Below are positions 25,143 through 33,511 of a stretch of 64,000 bases of DNA, one piece after another. A model generated the notes under the pieces. The model was not told the DNA's origin. It did not search any database and worked only from the letters and a program-made list of their open reading frames with translations. The stretch is from NCBI GenBank assembly GCA_964619955.1, contig CAZUJF010000018.1, positions 1 through 64,000 of the forward strand, in the 5' to 3' direction. Positions within the stretch are counted from its first letter, which is position 1, and every line of letters starts with the position of its first letter. A program made the translations under genes and the position numbers. The DNA is from JACQFK01 sp964619955. GTDB taxonomy: Bacteria; Planctomycetota; MHYJ01; JACPRB01.

Positions 25143-27899
25143 CTAATCCTGCAGGTTTTGCCCGTTCACGTACTCGCTCCACTTCTGGACCACCGGACCG
25201 CGCGCATCCTTGCCCTGGGAGGCCACGTACGCCTTGTCCTTGTCGGCGCTGCCTTCCAGCGAGGGGTTGATGGCGAAAACGGCGCAGAGCGCCTCGTAGG
25301 CGGCATGGCGCACGGCCTCGCGCTCGTTGTCGTCCGCGATCACCATGAGCAGGCGGCCGCAGGCGGTCTTGGACTTCGCCTTCAGGTTGCCGAGGGCTTC
25401 GCAGATCTTGATGCGGACGCCGGCGTCCGGATCGCGGAGGACGCGGGGGGCGTTGGGGTCGATGATGCGCTCGGAGAGCGCCTTGGCCTGCGCGGCGTCG
25501 CCCGTGTCCCCCAGGAGGAGCGCGGCGCCGGAGCGGTCGTCCGTCTTGCGCTTTTCGTCGACGAGGACCTTGGTCGCCTCCTCGACGATCGTCTTGGCGT
25601 CCGCCTTGTGCGTCTTCTGGATGGCGACCGTGGCGGCCTCGCGGACGTTGCGGGCGAGATCCCGGCGCGCGCGGAGCAGGGCGCCCGTCGCGGACGGGTC
25701 GCCGATGGAGCCCAGCGCGTCCACGGCGTTCTCGCGCACCAGGGGGTTGACGGACTTCTTCGAGGCGCCGCCGATCTGGTCGGGCTCGTCCGCCACCATG
25801 TCGGAGAGGGTCTTGACGGTGTCGGCGTTCTTGGGGTGGATCAGCGAGATCGCGCGCAGGGCGGCGATCTGGACGTTCACGTCCGCATCCTGGGCCGCCT
25901 TGGTGAGATCCGCGGCCGAGCCGTCGGTCCCCACTTTGCCGAGCGCGTTGGCGGCGGCCTCCTTGACGTCGGCTTCCGCCGCCGCCAGCCCCTTCACGGC
26001 GAGCGCCTCGCGCTCGCTGTCGCCGACCTTGTCCTTGGGCAGGAAGCCCAGGGCGATCGCGGCGCCCGTCTTCTTCGCCGGGCTGTCCCCGGAAACGATG
26101 AGGTCGCGCAGTTTGCCGGTGGTGTCGGCCACGCCGTGTTTCTCGACGATTTTGGCGAGCACCTCGGCGACGAAGTAGCGCGTCGCGGCGTTGGCCTTGC
26201 CGCCGTCGCGTTCGGTCTCGCCTCCGACGAATTTCAGGAACTGCTCCGCGGATTCGCCCCCGAGGTCCACGGCGTCCTGCACGAAGACGTCCTTGCGGCG
26301 CTGGAACTCCTCGATGACGCGTTTGGCGCGGTCCTCCTCGATCTTGGGGTCGGCCACGCTCCATTTGCGGGACTCGACGTCGCGCAGCAGGAAGGCGGGC
26401 TCGAAGAGGCGGACCGCGGAGATCTGGGACCAGTTGGCCTGCAGCGTGTGGAAGCGCTCCACGAGCACCACGACGCCCTTGGTCTGATCCCACCACTCCT
26501 TCCACTTGGCCTGGGCCTTCCGGCGCTCCTCAAGGGGCTTGTCCGCCTCGTAGGTCTTCGCCAGGCCCTTGTCGTCCTTCTCGTACTCGAAATCCCTCCG
26601 GGTGATGAGATGGAGGGCGCGGAAGGCGGCGGTGCGCACGCGCACGTCGTTGTCGTCGAGCGCCTCGATGAGGGCGGGCAGCGACTTGACGAGGGCGACC
26701 TGCTCCAGGGCCTCCGCGGACGCCTGACGCACGGCCTCGTCGTTGGGCCAGTCGGCGGCCGCGCTGTCCTCGGTCTTCGCGGGCTCGTCCTGCACGGCCT
26801 TGATCAGGCGGTCGGCGAGCTTGTGCTTGTCGCCGCTGAGGGCGGTGTCCACGCCGCCCGCCGCCCGGCAGCAGGCCTCGCGGACGTTGCGATCCTTGGA
26901 ATCCATGCCTTTGAGGAGCGCATCCACGAGGCCGCCGGAGATGCGGCCGATCTTCATCGCGGCCAGGGCGGCCTCGCGCCGCGCCGCGGCGATGGCGCCG
27001 TCGTCCTCGATGATCTTCTGGAGGGCGCCCTGGATTTCCGCCGTGGCGAGGGTCGCCGGCACGTTCTTGCGGATCTCGACGGCCTTGGCCTTGAGCTTGG
27101 CCGCCTCCTCCTGGAGCTTCTTGTGCTGGCCCTCGGCCTTGGAGCCCTGCTGCAGCGTGACCGTGGAAAGGTCGCGTTCGAGCTCGGAGGCGCGGCGGTC
27201 CAGCTCGGCCGCCTCGTTGTATTTCTGGTAGACCTTCTGGAGGGTGGAGGAGGCGCCCGCCCGGAGCAGCGGATTCGCATCGTTCAGTTTTGCGACGACC
27301 GCGCCGATGCCCGCCTCGTCGACGACCTGCCCGAGCAGGCCGGCGGCGAAATCCCGGACGACGTCGTCCGGATGGGCGAGGCCCCCGATGAGGCCCGTGA
27401 CCGCCTCCTTGTCCAGGGCGAGGATCTTGTCGGCGAAGACCTTTTTCTTCTCATCCAGGCCCAGGGGGCTGCGGTCGGCCGTGAGCCTCCAGGCGTCGAG
27501 GGAGGCGTGCAGCTGGCCCAGCCAGACATCCACGCCCTTGGCGGCCGTCTTGGCGGCGGCGCGCTCGCCCCAGGGCTTCACCCCGGAATAGCTGGAGCTG
27601 ATCTCCGCCCAGGCGGTCTGCGCTTCCGCGATGTTCTCGGGTTCGAGACGTTCGTTGGCGAGGGCCTGGCGGCCGAGCGCCTCGGCGGCGACCGCCTCGT
27701 TCTTCTCCTCCTTGGCCCGGGCCGACGACTTCTTGAATTTCGCGATGGCCAGGGCGAGGTTGGCGGGCTTGCCCTCCTCGGCGCGCAGGCCCTCGAGGAG
27801 GAGGGCCATGGAGGTCTTCTTCCGGTCCGGATCGTTGTCCTGCGCCAGCGCGGCGCCGGCGACCGTGAAGGCCAGGGCGAAGGAGAGCATCCGCGTCAT
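25143..27899 (-). CDS. Secreted HEAT-repeat protein
   Basis: 918 residues. The start MTRMLSFALAFTVAGAALAQ is a signal peptide, supported by GGAG 8 nt upstream and a strong promoter. The rest is largely alpha-helical repeats of about 30-40 residues of the HEAT/PBS-lyase type, with phrases like DPDAGVRIKICEALGNL, NPLVRENAVDALGSIGDPSATGAL and DNDVRVRTAAFRALHLI repeating along the chain. Residues ~300-380 are a Lys/Glu-rich coiled-coil-like segment. Such scaffolds bind proteins; the partner is unknown. Large secreted HEAT proteins are common in Planctomycetota. Confidence 0.75.
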   Translation of the reverse strand: MTRMLSFALAFTVAGAALAQDNDPDRKKTSMALLLEGLRAEEGKPANLALAIAKFKKSSARAKEEKNEAVAAEALGRQALANERLEPENIAEAQTAWAEISSSYSGVKPWGERAAAKTAAKGVDVWLGQLHASLDAWRLTADRSPLGLDEKKKVFADKILALDKEAVTGLIGGLAHPDDVVRDFAAGLLGQVVDEAGIGAVVAKLNDANPLLRAGASSTLQKVYQKYNEAAELDRRASELERDLSTVTLQQGSKAEGQHKKLQEEAAKLKAKAVEIRKNVPATLATAEIQGALQKIIEDDGAIAAARREAALAAMKIGRISGGLVDALLKGMDSKDRNVREACCRAAGGVDTALSGDKHKLADRLIKAVQDEPAKTEDSAAADWPNDEAVRQASAEALEQVALVKSLPALIEALDDNDVRVRTAAFRALHLITRRDFEYEKDDKGLAKTYEADKPLEERRKAQAKWKEWWDQTKGVVVLVERFHTLQANWSQISAVRLFEPAFLLRDVESRKWSVADPKIEEDRAKRVIEEFQRRKDVFVQDAVDLGGESAEQFLKFVGGETERDGGKANAATRYFVAEVLAKIVEKHGVADTTGKLRDLIVSGDSPAKKTGAAIALGFLPKDKVGDSEREALAVKGLAAAEADVKEAAANALGKVGTDGSAADLTKAAQDADVNVQIAALRAISLIHPKNADTVKTLSDMVADEPDQIGGASKKSVNPLVRENAVDALGSIGDPSATGALLRARRDLARNVREAATVAIQKTHKADAKTIVEEATKVLVDEKRKTDDRSGAALLLGDTGDAAQAKALSERIIDPNAPRVLRDPDAGVRIKICEALGNLKAKSKTACGRLLMVIADDNEREAVRHAAYEALCAVFAINPSLEGSADKDKAYVASQGKDARGPVVQKWSEYVNGQNLQD

Positions 27900-27947
27900 G
27901 GTAGAAGCTCCGACAATGAGGATCCGGTTCCCAGAATCGACCCGACG

Positions 27948-27976
27948 ATTATAGTGGGAGGGCGGGGGGCTGTCAT
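27948..27976 (-). promoter_or_regulatory. Promoter of the HEAT-repeat gene
   Basis: On the minus strand ATGACA (27976-27971), a 17-nt spacer and consensus TATAAT (27953-27948). Transcription would start near 27941, giving a leader of about 40 nt that includes a GGAG ribosome binding site. Confidence 0.7.
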
Positions 27977-28032
27977 CAAAAAGACCGCCCCCGGCTCCCC
28001 GGTATAGGGACGTGGGCCAGGGGCCCGTTCCT

Positions 28033-28428
28033 TCAGGTTTTTCCAAGGAGGGCGACGATTTCCGGGGGCAGGCGGACGGGGTTCTTGCGGGCGTCCAGGG
28101 AGGCCAGATCGGTGCTCCCCTCGGCGCAGAGGCGGCCGTCCGTGCCGCAGACCCGGTAGGTGAAGCGGATCGAAGCCTTCCCGAGGGAGTCGACGCGGGT
28201 GAAGACCTCCAGGACTTCGTCGTAGAGGGCGGCGGAGCGGTAGCGGACGGCAACCTCGGTCACGACGAGCAGGAGGCCCCTTCGTTCGAGCTCCCCGTAG
28301 GGCACGCCGCGGCTCCGCATGAGCTCGGTGCGGCCGATTTCGAAATAGACCAGGTAGTTGGGGTGGTAGACGACCCCCATCTGGTCGGTCTCGCCGTAGC
28401 GGACGCGGGTGCTGAAGCGGTGTTCCAT
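28033..28428 (-). CDS. Acyl-CoA thioesterase, YbgC/4-hydroxybenzoyl-CoA thioesterase type
   Basis: 131 residues from the ATG; a GTG directly before it would add one residue. Hot-dog fold. The signature YGETDQMGVVYHPNYLVYFEIGRTELMR carries the catalytic Asp and is nearly canonical for YbgC-like thioesterases. These hydrolyse short acyl-CoA or acyl-ACP thioesters. It follows the FHA gene on the same strand after 16 nt, so they probably share a transcript. No Tol-Pal genes are nearby. Confidence 0.88.
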   Translation of the reverse strand: MEHRFSTRVRYGETDQMGVVYHPNYLVYFEIGRTELMRSRGVPYGELERRGLLLVVTEVAVRYRSAALYDEVLEVFTRVDSLGKASIRFTYRVCGTDGRLCAEGSTDLASLDARKNPVRLPPEIVALLGKT

Positions 28429-28444
28429 CACGGCGGCGCGCCGG

Positions 28445-29725
28445 CTACTGGATCGCCTCGAGGAGGTTCTTGGCGATCTTGCAGTAGTCCTCGAATTCCG
28501 GGACGCTGCCCGTGCCGAGGCTGCCGATGAGGGCCTGGTAGACCGCGCGCGCCTCGTCCTTGCGGGCGCGCTGCTTGAGGTCCTCCGCCTCGGCCTTCTT
28601 CACCTGGAAGAACGTCTTGGCCTTGTCGGTGACGTCGTCCTGCAGCTTGACGAGGCGTTCCCGCACCTCGGGCTCGTCGTTGTAGCGGGCGAGCATCCCC
28701 TTGACCCGCTTGAGGGCCGAGGCGAAGTCCTGGCGCTTGAGGTCCTCCTGGGTCTGCTTCTCGGATTCCACGAGATCCCCGCGCCGGGCGGCCTTGCGGC
28801 CGTCGATCGCGAGCCGGTGGTATTCGTCGACCTTGGACAGGAACCCGGTCTTCGGGTACTTCTTCCGGAAGTCCTCGCACATCGTCGCCAGCCGCTCGAA
28901 CGTGCCCGGGTTGGTCCGGTTCTTTTCGGCGAAATCGTAGAGCTCGTCGAAGTCCTTGCGTTCGGCCTCGGAGCTGGGGCCCGACTTGGCGGCCTGCTGG
29001 AGTTCGATCTGCCGCATGAGATTCTGGGCCTGGCCGTAGAGGGCCTTCTGTTCGGGGCCGATCTTCGCGAGGGTCGCGATGGCCTGGTCGTAGCGCTGGG
29101 CGGACGCGAACTGGCGCGCCTGCGTGAGCAGGTCCTGGGCCTGCTTCTGGCCCTTGGGTTCGCCGCCGCCCCCGGAGAAGGCGATGAGCACGATGAGGAT
29201 GAAGATGAAGATGCCGGCCCCCACGGCCACCAGGGTCAGCGTCTGCTGCTCCTTGCGCATCTCCGTCCGGGCGATCTTGTGGATGGCCGTGGTGTGCCCC
29301 GTCTTCCGGCGCGTGTTCCGGGCCTCCCCCTCGGAGGGCGCGGCCGCGGGCTTGGCGGTTTCGACCGCCTTGGGGAGCGGGGAGGGCGCCGGCTCCGCGG
29401 CGGCAAGCCGGGCCACCACGTCCGCGGACGGCTCCTTCCAGGCGGGATCCTCGAACGTGAGCACGTGTTTTCCGATTTGGATCTTGTCGCCGGGACGCAA
29501 CAGGGCCTGGTTGACCTGCCGGTCGTTGACGCGCGTGCCGTTGCGGCTTTCGAGGTCGACGACCTTGTAGCCCAGATCGGTCTTCTCGATCTGGCAGTGC
29601 TTCCGGGAAGCCTGCTTGTCCTCGATGGCGATCTTGTTCTCGGGGGCGCGTCCGCAGATCGAAACCGCGTCGCCGAGTTCGACCGTCCGCTGGGTGGTGC
29701 CGTCGCTGATATTGATGCGGGCCAT
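28445..29725 (-). CDS. FHA-domain membrane protein
   Basis: 426 residues from ATG 29725 (MARINISDGTT); a longer frame exists but a -10 box lies 9 nt before this ATG. Residues 1-95 are an FHA domain with the phosphothreonine-binding core: ICGRAPENKIAIED (Gly-Arg), ASRKHCQIE (Ser/His) and LESRNGTRVN (Asn-Gly-Thr). A Pro/Ala linker follows, then one membrane helix at ~165-185 (VGAGIFIFILIVLIAF) and an extracytoplasmic helical tail of ~240 residues with TPR-like phrases. Probably a phospho-dependent signalling or scaffold protein; no kinase gene is adjacent. Confidence 0.8.
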   Translation of the reverse strand: MARINISDGTTQRTVELGDAVSICGRAPENKIAIEDKQASRKHCQIEKTDLGYKVVDLESRNGTRVNDRQVNQALLRPGDKIQIGKHVLTFEDPAWKEPSADVVARLAAAEPAPSPLPKAVETAKPAAAPSEGEARNTRRKTGHTTAIHKIARTEMRKEQQTLTLVAVGAGIFIFILIVLIAFSGGGGEPKGQKQAQDLLTQARQFASAQRYDQAIATLAKIGPEQKALYGQAQNLMRQIELQQAAKSGPSSEAERKDFDELYDFAEKNRTNPGTFERLATMCEDFRKKYPKTGFLSKVDEYHRLAIDGRKAARRGDLVESEKQTQEDLKRQDFASALKRVKGMLARYNDEPEVRERLVKLQDDVTDKAKTFFQVKKAEAEDLKQRARKDEARAVYQALIGSLGTGSVPEFEDYCKIAKNLLEAIQ

Positions 29726-29734
29726 AGGCCGCGT

Positions 29735-29763
29735 ATTGTATGAAGGGGAGGGTCGGGAGTCCA
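29735..29763 (-). promoter_or_regulatory. Predicted promoter of the FHA gene
   Basis: On the minus strand TGGACT (29763-29758), a 17-nt spacer and TACAAT (29740-29735). The ATG is 9 nt after the -10 box and no Shine-Dalgarno precedes it, so an almost leaderless transcript is predicted. Confidence 0.5.
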
Positions 29764-29784
29764 TAATACGGGCCGGAGGATCGA

Positions 29785-31287
29785 ATGTTGATCGGAGCGC
29801 TGCTCCTGGGCCTGCAGGCGGCCGGCGCGGGGGAGCGGCTGCTGCTGGCGGACCGCTCGGAAATCCAGGGCGAGCTGCAGGACTGCAGCGTCCAGGGGAC
29901 GCTCCGCGTGCGCCTCGCCTCGGGGCTCGTGCGGGAGTTCTTCCAGGAGGAACTCGTGCGCATCCGCTTCGGAGCCGAGGGGGCCGGCGCCCCCGTCCCC
30001 CGCAGCCCCGAGCAGGTGCAAACGGCCCACGGGGGGATGTTCCACGGAAGACTGGAATCCCTGGACGAGCGCGGCGCGAGGTTCCAGGGGGCCTGGGGAC
30101 GGGTGCTGCTCCGCCCCGGGCTGCTGCGGGCGCTGATGCTGTCCGCGCCCACCCTGCCGATGCCGGAACTGAAGCCGGGATCCTCGGACGTGCTGGTGCG
30201 CGAGACGGAGGAAGGGCAGGCCGGAGGCCGGCCGCCGCGGCGCGAGATCGTGCTGGACTATGGACGGCTGGTCTCGGTGGGGGCCCAGGTGTCGTTCCAG
30301 CTGGAATCCGGGGAGCCGAGGGTCTTCGAACGCGCGGCGGTGAAGCGGATCCTGCTCCGCTCCCGGGAGACGGGGGCGGACCTGCCCCCCGGGTTGTACG
30401 TCCGGGTGAAGCTCCGGGACGGGAGCGGCTGGCCGGGCGTGATCGAGTCCGTCTCGGCGGGGGCGGTGAAGATCTTCTCGCACCTGACGGGGAGCGTGGA
30501 GCTTCCGAAATCGCAGCTGCGCTCGCTGGCCTTCGTGACGCAGGCGCGCGCCGGCGAGGGCAACCTGCTCATCGGCGAAAGCACGGGGCTGCGGGAGTTC
30601 GACCGGCAGGGGCGGGAGCTCTGGCAGTACCGGGAAGGCGACCGGGAGGTCCGCATCGGCCGGAGGCTCGAGAACGGGAACATCCTGATGGCCTGTCCCC
30701 ACAGCGGCCAGGTCCTGGAGGTGTGCCCCCGCGGAAAATCCGGAGGCGACCTGGTCTGGTCGCTCAACGAGCTGAACTATCCCTACGACGTGCTCCGCCT
30801 TCCCGGGGGGAACACCGTCGTGGCCGAACACCATGCGGGGCACATCGCGGAATACGACCCCGCCCGGAAGCGCCTCCGGACGCACCCGGTCCAGCTCCCC
30901 CAGTCGCTGCAGCGCCTCGACAACGGTAATTTCCTGGTGGCCTCGACCTCGGCGGTCTTCGAGCTCGACCGGGACTGGAAGGAGGTCTGGCGCGCGGATC
31001 TCAAGGGACAGATCCGTCCCTGGCGGGCGGAACGACTCGAGAACGGCCACACGCTGATCACGGATCACCTGCGGGGCGCGGTCCTGGAGCTGGACGGCGC
31101 TTCGAACGAGGTGTGGCGGCTGGGCGGGCTTTCGAAGCCGGTGCAGGCCCTCCGCCTGGAGGACGGCAACACGCTCATCCTCGAGCAGGAACCGGGACGG
31201 CTGATCGAGTTCGACCCGGCGAGTCCGGGCGGGCGGGTGCCGCTCATCACGGGGCTGCTGGTCGCCTCGAGCGTGACGCTGCCCTGA
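29785..31287 (+). CDS. Exported beta-propeller protein with NGN-type repeats
   Basis: 500 residues, ATG preceded by GGAGG. The start MLIGALLLGLQAAGAGE looks like a short signal peptide. Residues 15-260 form two to three beta-rich domains of unknown type. From ~265 on there are at least five short repeats built around an R-L-x-N/D/G-G-N core: RLENGNILMAC, RLPGGNTVVAE, RLDNGNFLVAS, RLENGHTLITD, RLEDGNTLILE. Each is about 40 residues apart, as in arylsulfotransferase- or PQQ-type propellers. No catalytic residues recognised. Divergent from the FHA gene. Confidence 0.65.
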   Translation: MLIGALLLGLQAAGAGERLLLADRSEIQGELQDCSVQGTLRVRLASGLVREFFQEELVRIRFGAEGAGAPVPRSPEQVQTAHGGMFHGRLESLDERGARFQGAWGRVLLRPGLLRALMLSAPTLPMPELKPGSSDVLVRETEEGQAGGRPPRREIVLDYGRLVSVGAQVSFQLESGEPRVFERAAVKRILLRSRETGADLPPGLYVRVKLRDGSGWPGVIESVSAGAVKIFSHLTGSVELPKSQLRSLAFVTQARAGEGNLLIGESTGLREFDRQGRELWQYREGDREVRIGRRLENGNILMACPHSGQVLEVCPRGKSGGDLVWSLNELNYPYDVLRLPGGNTVVAEHHAGHIAEYDPARKRLRTHPVQLPQSLQRLDNGNFLVASTSAVFELDRDWKEVWRADLKGQIRPWRAERLENGHTLITDHLRGAVLELDGASNEVWRLGGLSKPVQALRLEDGNTLILEQEPGRLIEFDPASPGGRVPLITGLLVASSVTLP

Positions 31288-31288
31288 A

Positions 31289-32917
31289 TCAGGCGGACGC
31301 GGGCGGGGAATCGGCGTCCCGGGGCGGCGGGACGGGCGCCGCGGGGGGCCTTTGGGGGAGGGGCGGGGCGGTCTTCATCGGCCGGGGTTTGAACACGAAG
31401 CTCAGCCAGTGGCGGATTTCGGCCCGCATCCAGAATCCCAGCCCCCAGAAGAACATGCGGACGCTGCGGAATCCGAGTTCGAAGCCCAGGAGCTTCAGGT
31501 AGCGTCCCGCATTGCGGCGCCCGTAGACGCCCAGTTTCTGCTTCCGGCGGGCGATCGCGACGGCCCGGCGGTGATACAGCTTCATGAGCGGATAGACGTA
31601 TTGCGAGCCGTTGGGATAGAACGGCGGGGCGAGCAGTCGCTTCTCGCTCCACCAGTAGGCGGGCATGACCAGCAGGAAATAGTAGACGGAGGTGTCCAGC
31701 AGGAATTCGATCATCATCGTGTCGTAGTCGCCCATGACGACGTACTTGTCCTGGTAGATCGTCCCGTACAGAAGCCTGAGGTAGCGGCGGAAGGCCTCGT
31801 CGTGGCGCCGGACCTGTTCCGCGAACGCGGCGGCATCCGGCGCCTCCTTGCGGAGCCGCAGGAGTTCGAGCGTCCACGAAACCGAGTAGGCCATGTTGTC
31901 CAGCCCGGGGCTGTAGAAAGGGTCGATGAAGCCGCAGGCGTCGCCGACCAGCGACCAGCCGGGGCCGGCGACCTTGTCGATCAGGTAGGGGAGCTGGGCG
32001 TACTGGCGGAGGTCGTCGGGCACCACCGTGGCGCCTTCCAGGAGCTCCCGGGTCAGGGGATTCTCCTGGAGGAACCAGGCGAGGCGCTCTCCGGCGGATG
32101 TCCCGGGCGGCTCCACCAGGCGCGTGTCCCACACGACGCCGACGCTGGTCTCCCCCCCCTGGAGCGGAATGAACCAGATCCAGTATCCGTAGCCGACGAA
32201 GTGGTTGGTGGCGAGACGGCGGCTGACGACGGTCCGGCGGGCCCAGGGATCGTCGCGCTCATGCCCGGACAGGGCGGCGCCGTCGAGATCCTTGACGTTG
32301 CGGTAGCGCACCCAGATGGAGCTCGTGGGGTGCGATTCCAGGGGTTTGAGCCAGCCCCGTTTGCGCGCGATGATCGAGGAACGGCCGGAGGCGTCGACGA
32401 TCCAGCCGGCGTCGACCTCCATGACCTGCCCGTCCTTCTCGACGCTGAGGCGCCCCTCCGGAGCGCCGAGCTCCTCGGGCAGCTGCACCGACGTCACCTT
32501 GGCGGGCCGCCAGAGCTCCGCGCCTTCCCGCACGGCGAGATCGAGGAGGTATTCGTCGAACTTGGCCCGGTCCAGCTGGAAGGAGGGCAGCCGCGACAGC
32601 TGGTAGGGCCCGACCTCCGTGGCCTCGCGGATCGAGCGGACGTCGCCGTTGTGGAACCAGTAGCGGAAGGCCTGCTTCGGCAGCTGCTCGCGCGACAGGT
32701 AGTCGTAGAGCCGGAGCACCCGGGCGAAGAAGAACCCGGACATCTCCACGGTGGACTCGCCGACCTTCCAGTCGAACTTCGGATTCCGTTCGATGAGAAG
32801 GACGCTCAGCTCCGGACGGCGGCGCCGGAGGAGCAGGGCGGTGGACGCTCCGGCGACGGCGCCGCCCAGGATGACGACGTCGTAGCGGAGACGGCGGGGG
32901 GCGGCGGGGCTGTCCAT
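31289..32917 (-). CDS. FAD-dependent oxidoreductase of the flavin-dependent halogenase family
   Basis: 542 residues. The N-terminal FAD-binding motif is VVILGGAVAGASTALLL; GDACGFIDPFYSPGLD is the second flavin motif. Two halogenase hallmarks are visible: WIWFIPL at residues 246-252, matching W-x-W-x-I-P, and Lys81 (QLPKQAFRYWF), close to the position of the catalytic Lys in tryptophan halogenases (Lys79 in PrnA). The ~190-residue C-terminal region ends in a Pro/Ala-rich tail. It could halogenate a phenolic or aromatic substrate, or be one of the many halogenase-like oxidoreductases of unknown reaction. No partner flavin reductase or biosynthetic cluster is adjacent. Confidence 0.7.
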   Translation of the reverse strand: MDSPAAPRRLRYDVVILGGAVAGASTALLLRRRRPELSVLLIERNPKFDWKVGESTVEMSGFFFARVLRLYDYLSREQLPKQAFRYWFHNGDVRSIREATEVGPYQLSRLPSFQLDRAKFDEYLLDLAVREGAELWRPAKVTSVQLPEELGAPEGRLSVEKDGQVMEVDAGWIVDASGRSSIIARKRGWLKPLESHPTSSIWVRYRNVKDLDGAALSGHERDDPWARRTVVSRRLATNHFVGYGYWIWFIPLQGGETSVGVVWDTRLVEPPGTSAGERLAWFLQENPLTRELLEGATVVPDDLRQYAQLPYLIDKVAGPGWSLVGDACGFIDPFYSPGLDNMAYSVSWTLELLRLRKEAPDAAAFAEQVRRHDEAFRRYLRLLYGTIYQDKYVVMGDYDTMMIEFLLDTSVYYFLLVMPAYWWSEKRLLAPPFYPNGSQYVYPLMKLYHRRAVAIARRKQKLGVYGRRNAGRYLKLLGFELGFRSVRMFFWGLGFWMRAEIRHWLSFVFKPRPMKTAPPLPQRPPAAPVPPPRDADSPPASA

Positions 32918-32998
32918 GCCGCGACCTTACCTGAAGCGGACCGCTCTTTGAAGCCGGAATCCGGCGGGAGCCCCCGGCTTCCCCTGACGGCCGCCCTG

Positions 32999-33007
32999 TG
33001 CTAGCAT
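32999..33007 (+). promoter_or_regulatory. Predicted extended -10 element
   Basis: TGC followed by TAGCAT (33002-33007), six bases before the ATG at 33014. There is no convincing -35 and no Shine-Dalgarno, so a leaderless transcript is predicted. Confidence 0.4.
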
Positions 33008-33013
33008 CCCGGG

Positions 33014-33505
33014 ATGCACCGCATGGCCCTGCTCCTGGCGGTTCCGCTGCTCTCCTCGTGTCTGGTGATGGAGCAGCCTCCGCCGGAGACGGAAAACCGC
33101 AACGTCAGCCCCTGGTACGACCTGCCGTCGGTGAAGATGCCCCACGCCGATCTGGCGCGGAAGGTGCGCGAGGCGATGTTCCGCCAGGATCACGAGGTGC
33201 GGGATCTCGCCGACACGCCGTGGAAGATCAGCTCCGAATGGAAGCTCATGCTGAGGCAGTACCAGGGGGAGGGGGCCCGCAGCCGCCTCGAGGCGGAGAT
33301 CCTGCGGGACGGCCCGGGCAGGTTCATCGTCCGCGTCCGGTCCTGGCGCGACTACAACACGAACGTGATCAATCCGATGTCGCCGGACCATGCCGTCTGG
33401 GAGAAGGGCGGCCTGTCCCCGCTGCACGTCGAGAACATCAATCCGCCGGGGGAGCGCCTCTTCCATTCGCTGAAGGTCAGCCTGCTGGCGTACGCGCGCG
33501 ACTGA
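33014..33505 (+). CDS. Lipoprotein of unknown function
   Basis: 163 residues. The signal sequence MHRMALLLAVPLLSSC ends in a lipobox (LLSSC). The mature protein is mixed alpha/beta with no domain I recognise; there is a basic patch around SSEWKLMLRQYQGEGARSRL. It is a single-gene unit, convergent with the sensor kinase gene with 6 nt between the stops. Confidence 0.65.
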   Translation: MHRMALLLAVPLLSSCLVMEQPPPETENRNVSPWYDLPSVKMPHADLARKVREAMFRQDHEVRDLADTPWKISSEWKLMLRQYQGEGARSRLEAEILRDGPGRFIVRVRSWRDYNTNVINPMSPDHAVWEKGGLSPLHVENINPPGERLFHSLKVSLLAYARD

Positions 33506-33511
33506 CCCCGC

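Noticed and set aside
24999..28007. A 1002-codon open frame on the plus strand opposite the HEAT-repeat gene
   Set aside because: It is low-complexity Leu/Gly/Asp/Arg-rich, has no family motif and mirrors the minus-strand gene; long antisense frames are expected in high-GC DNA.
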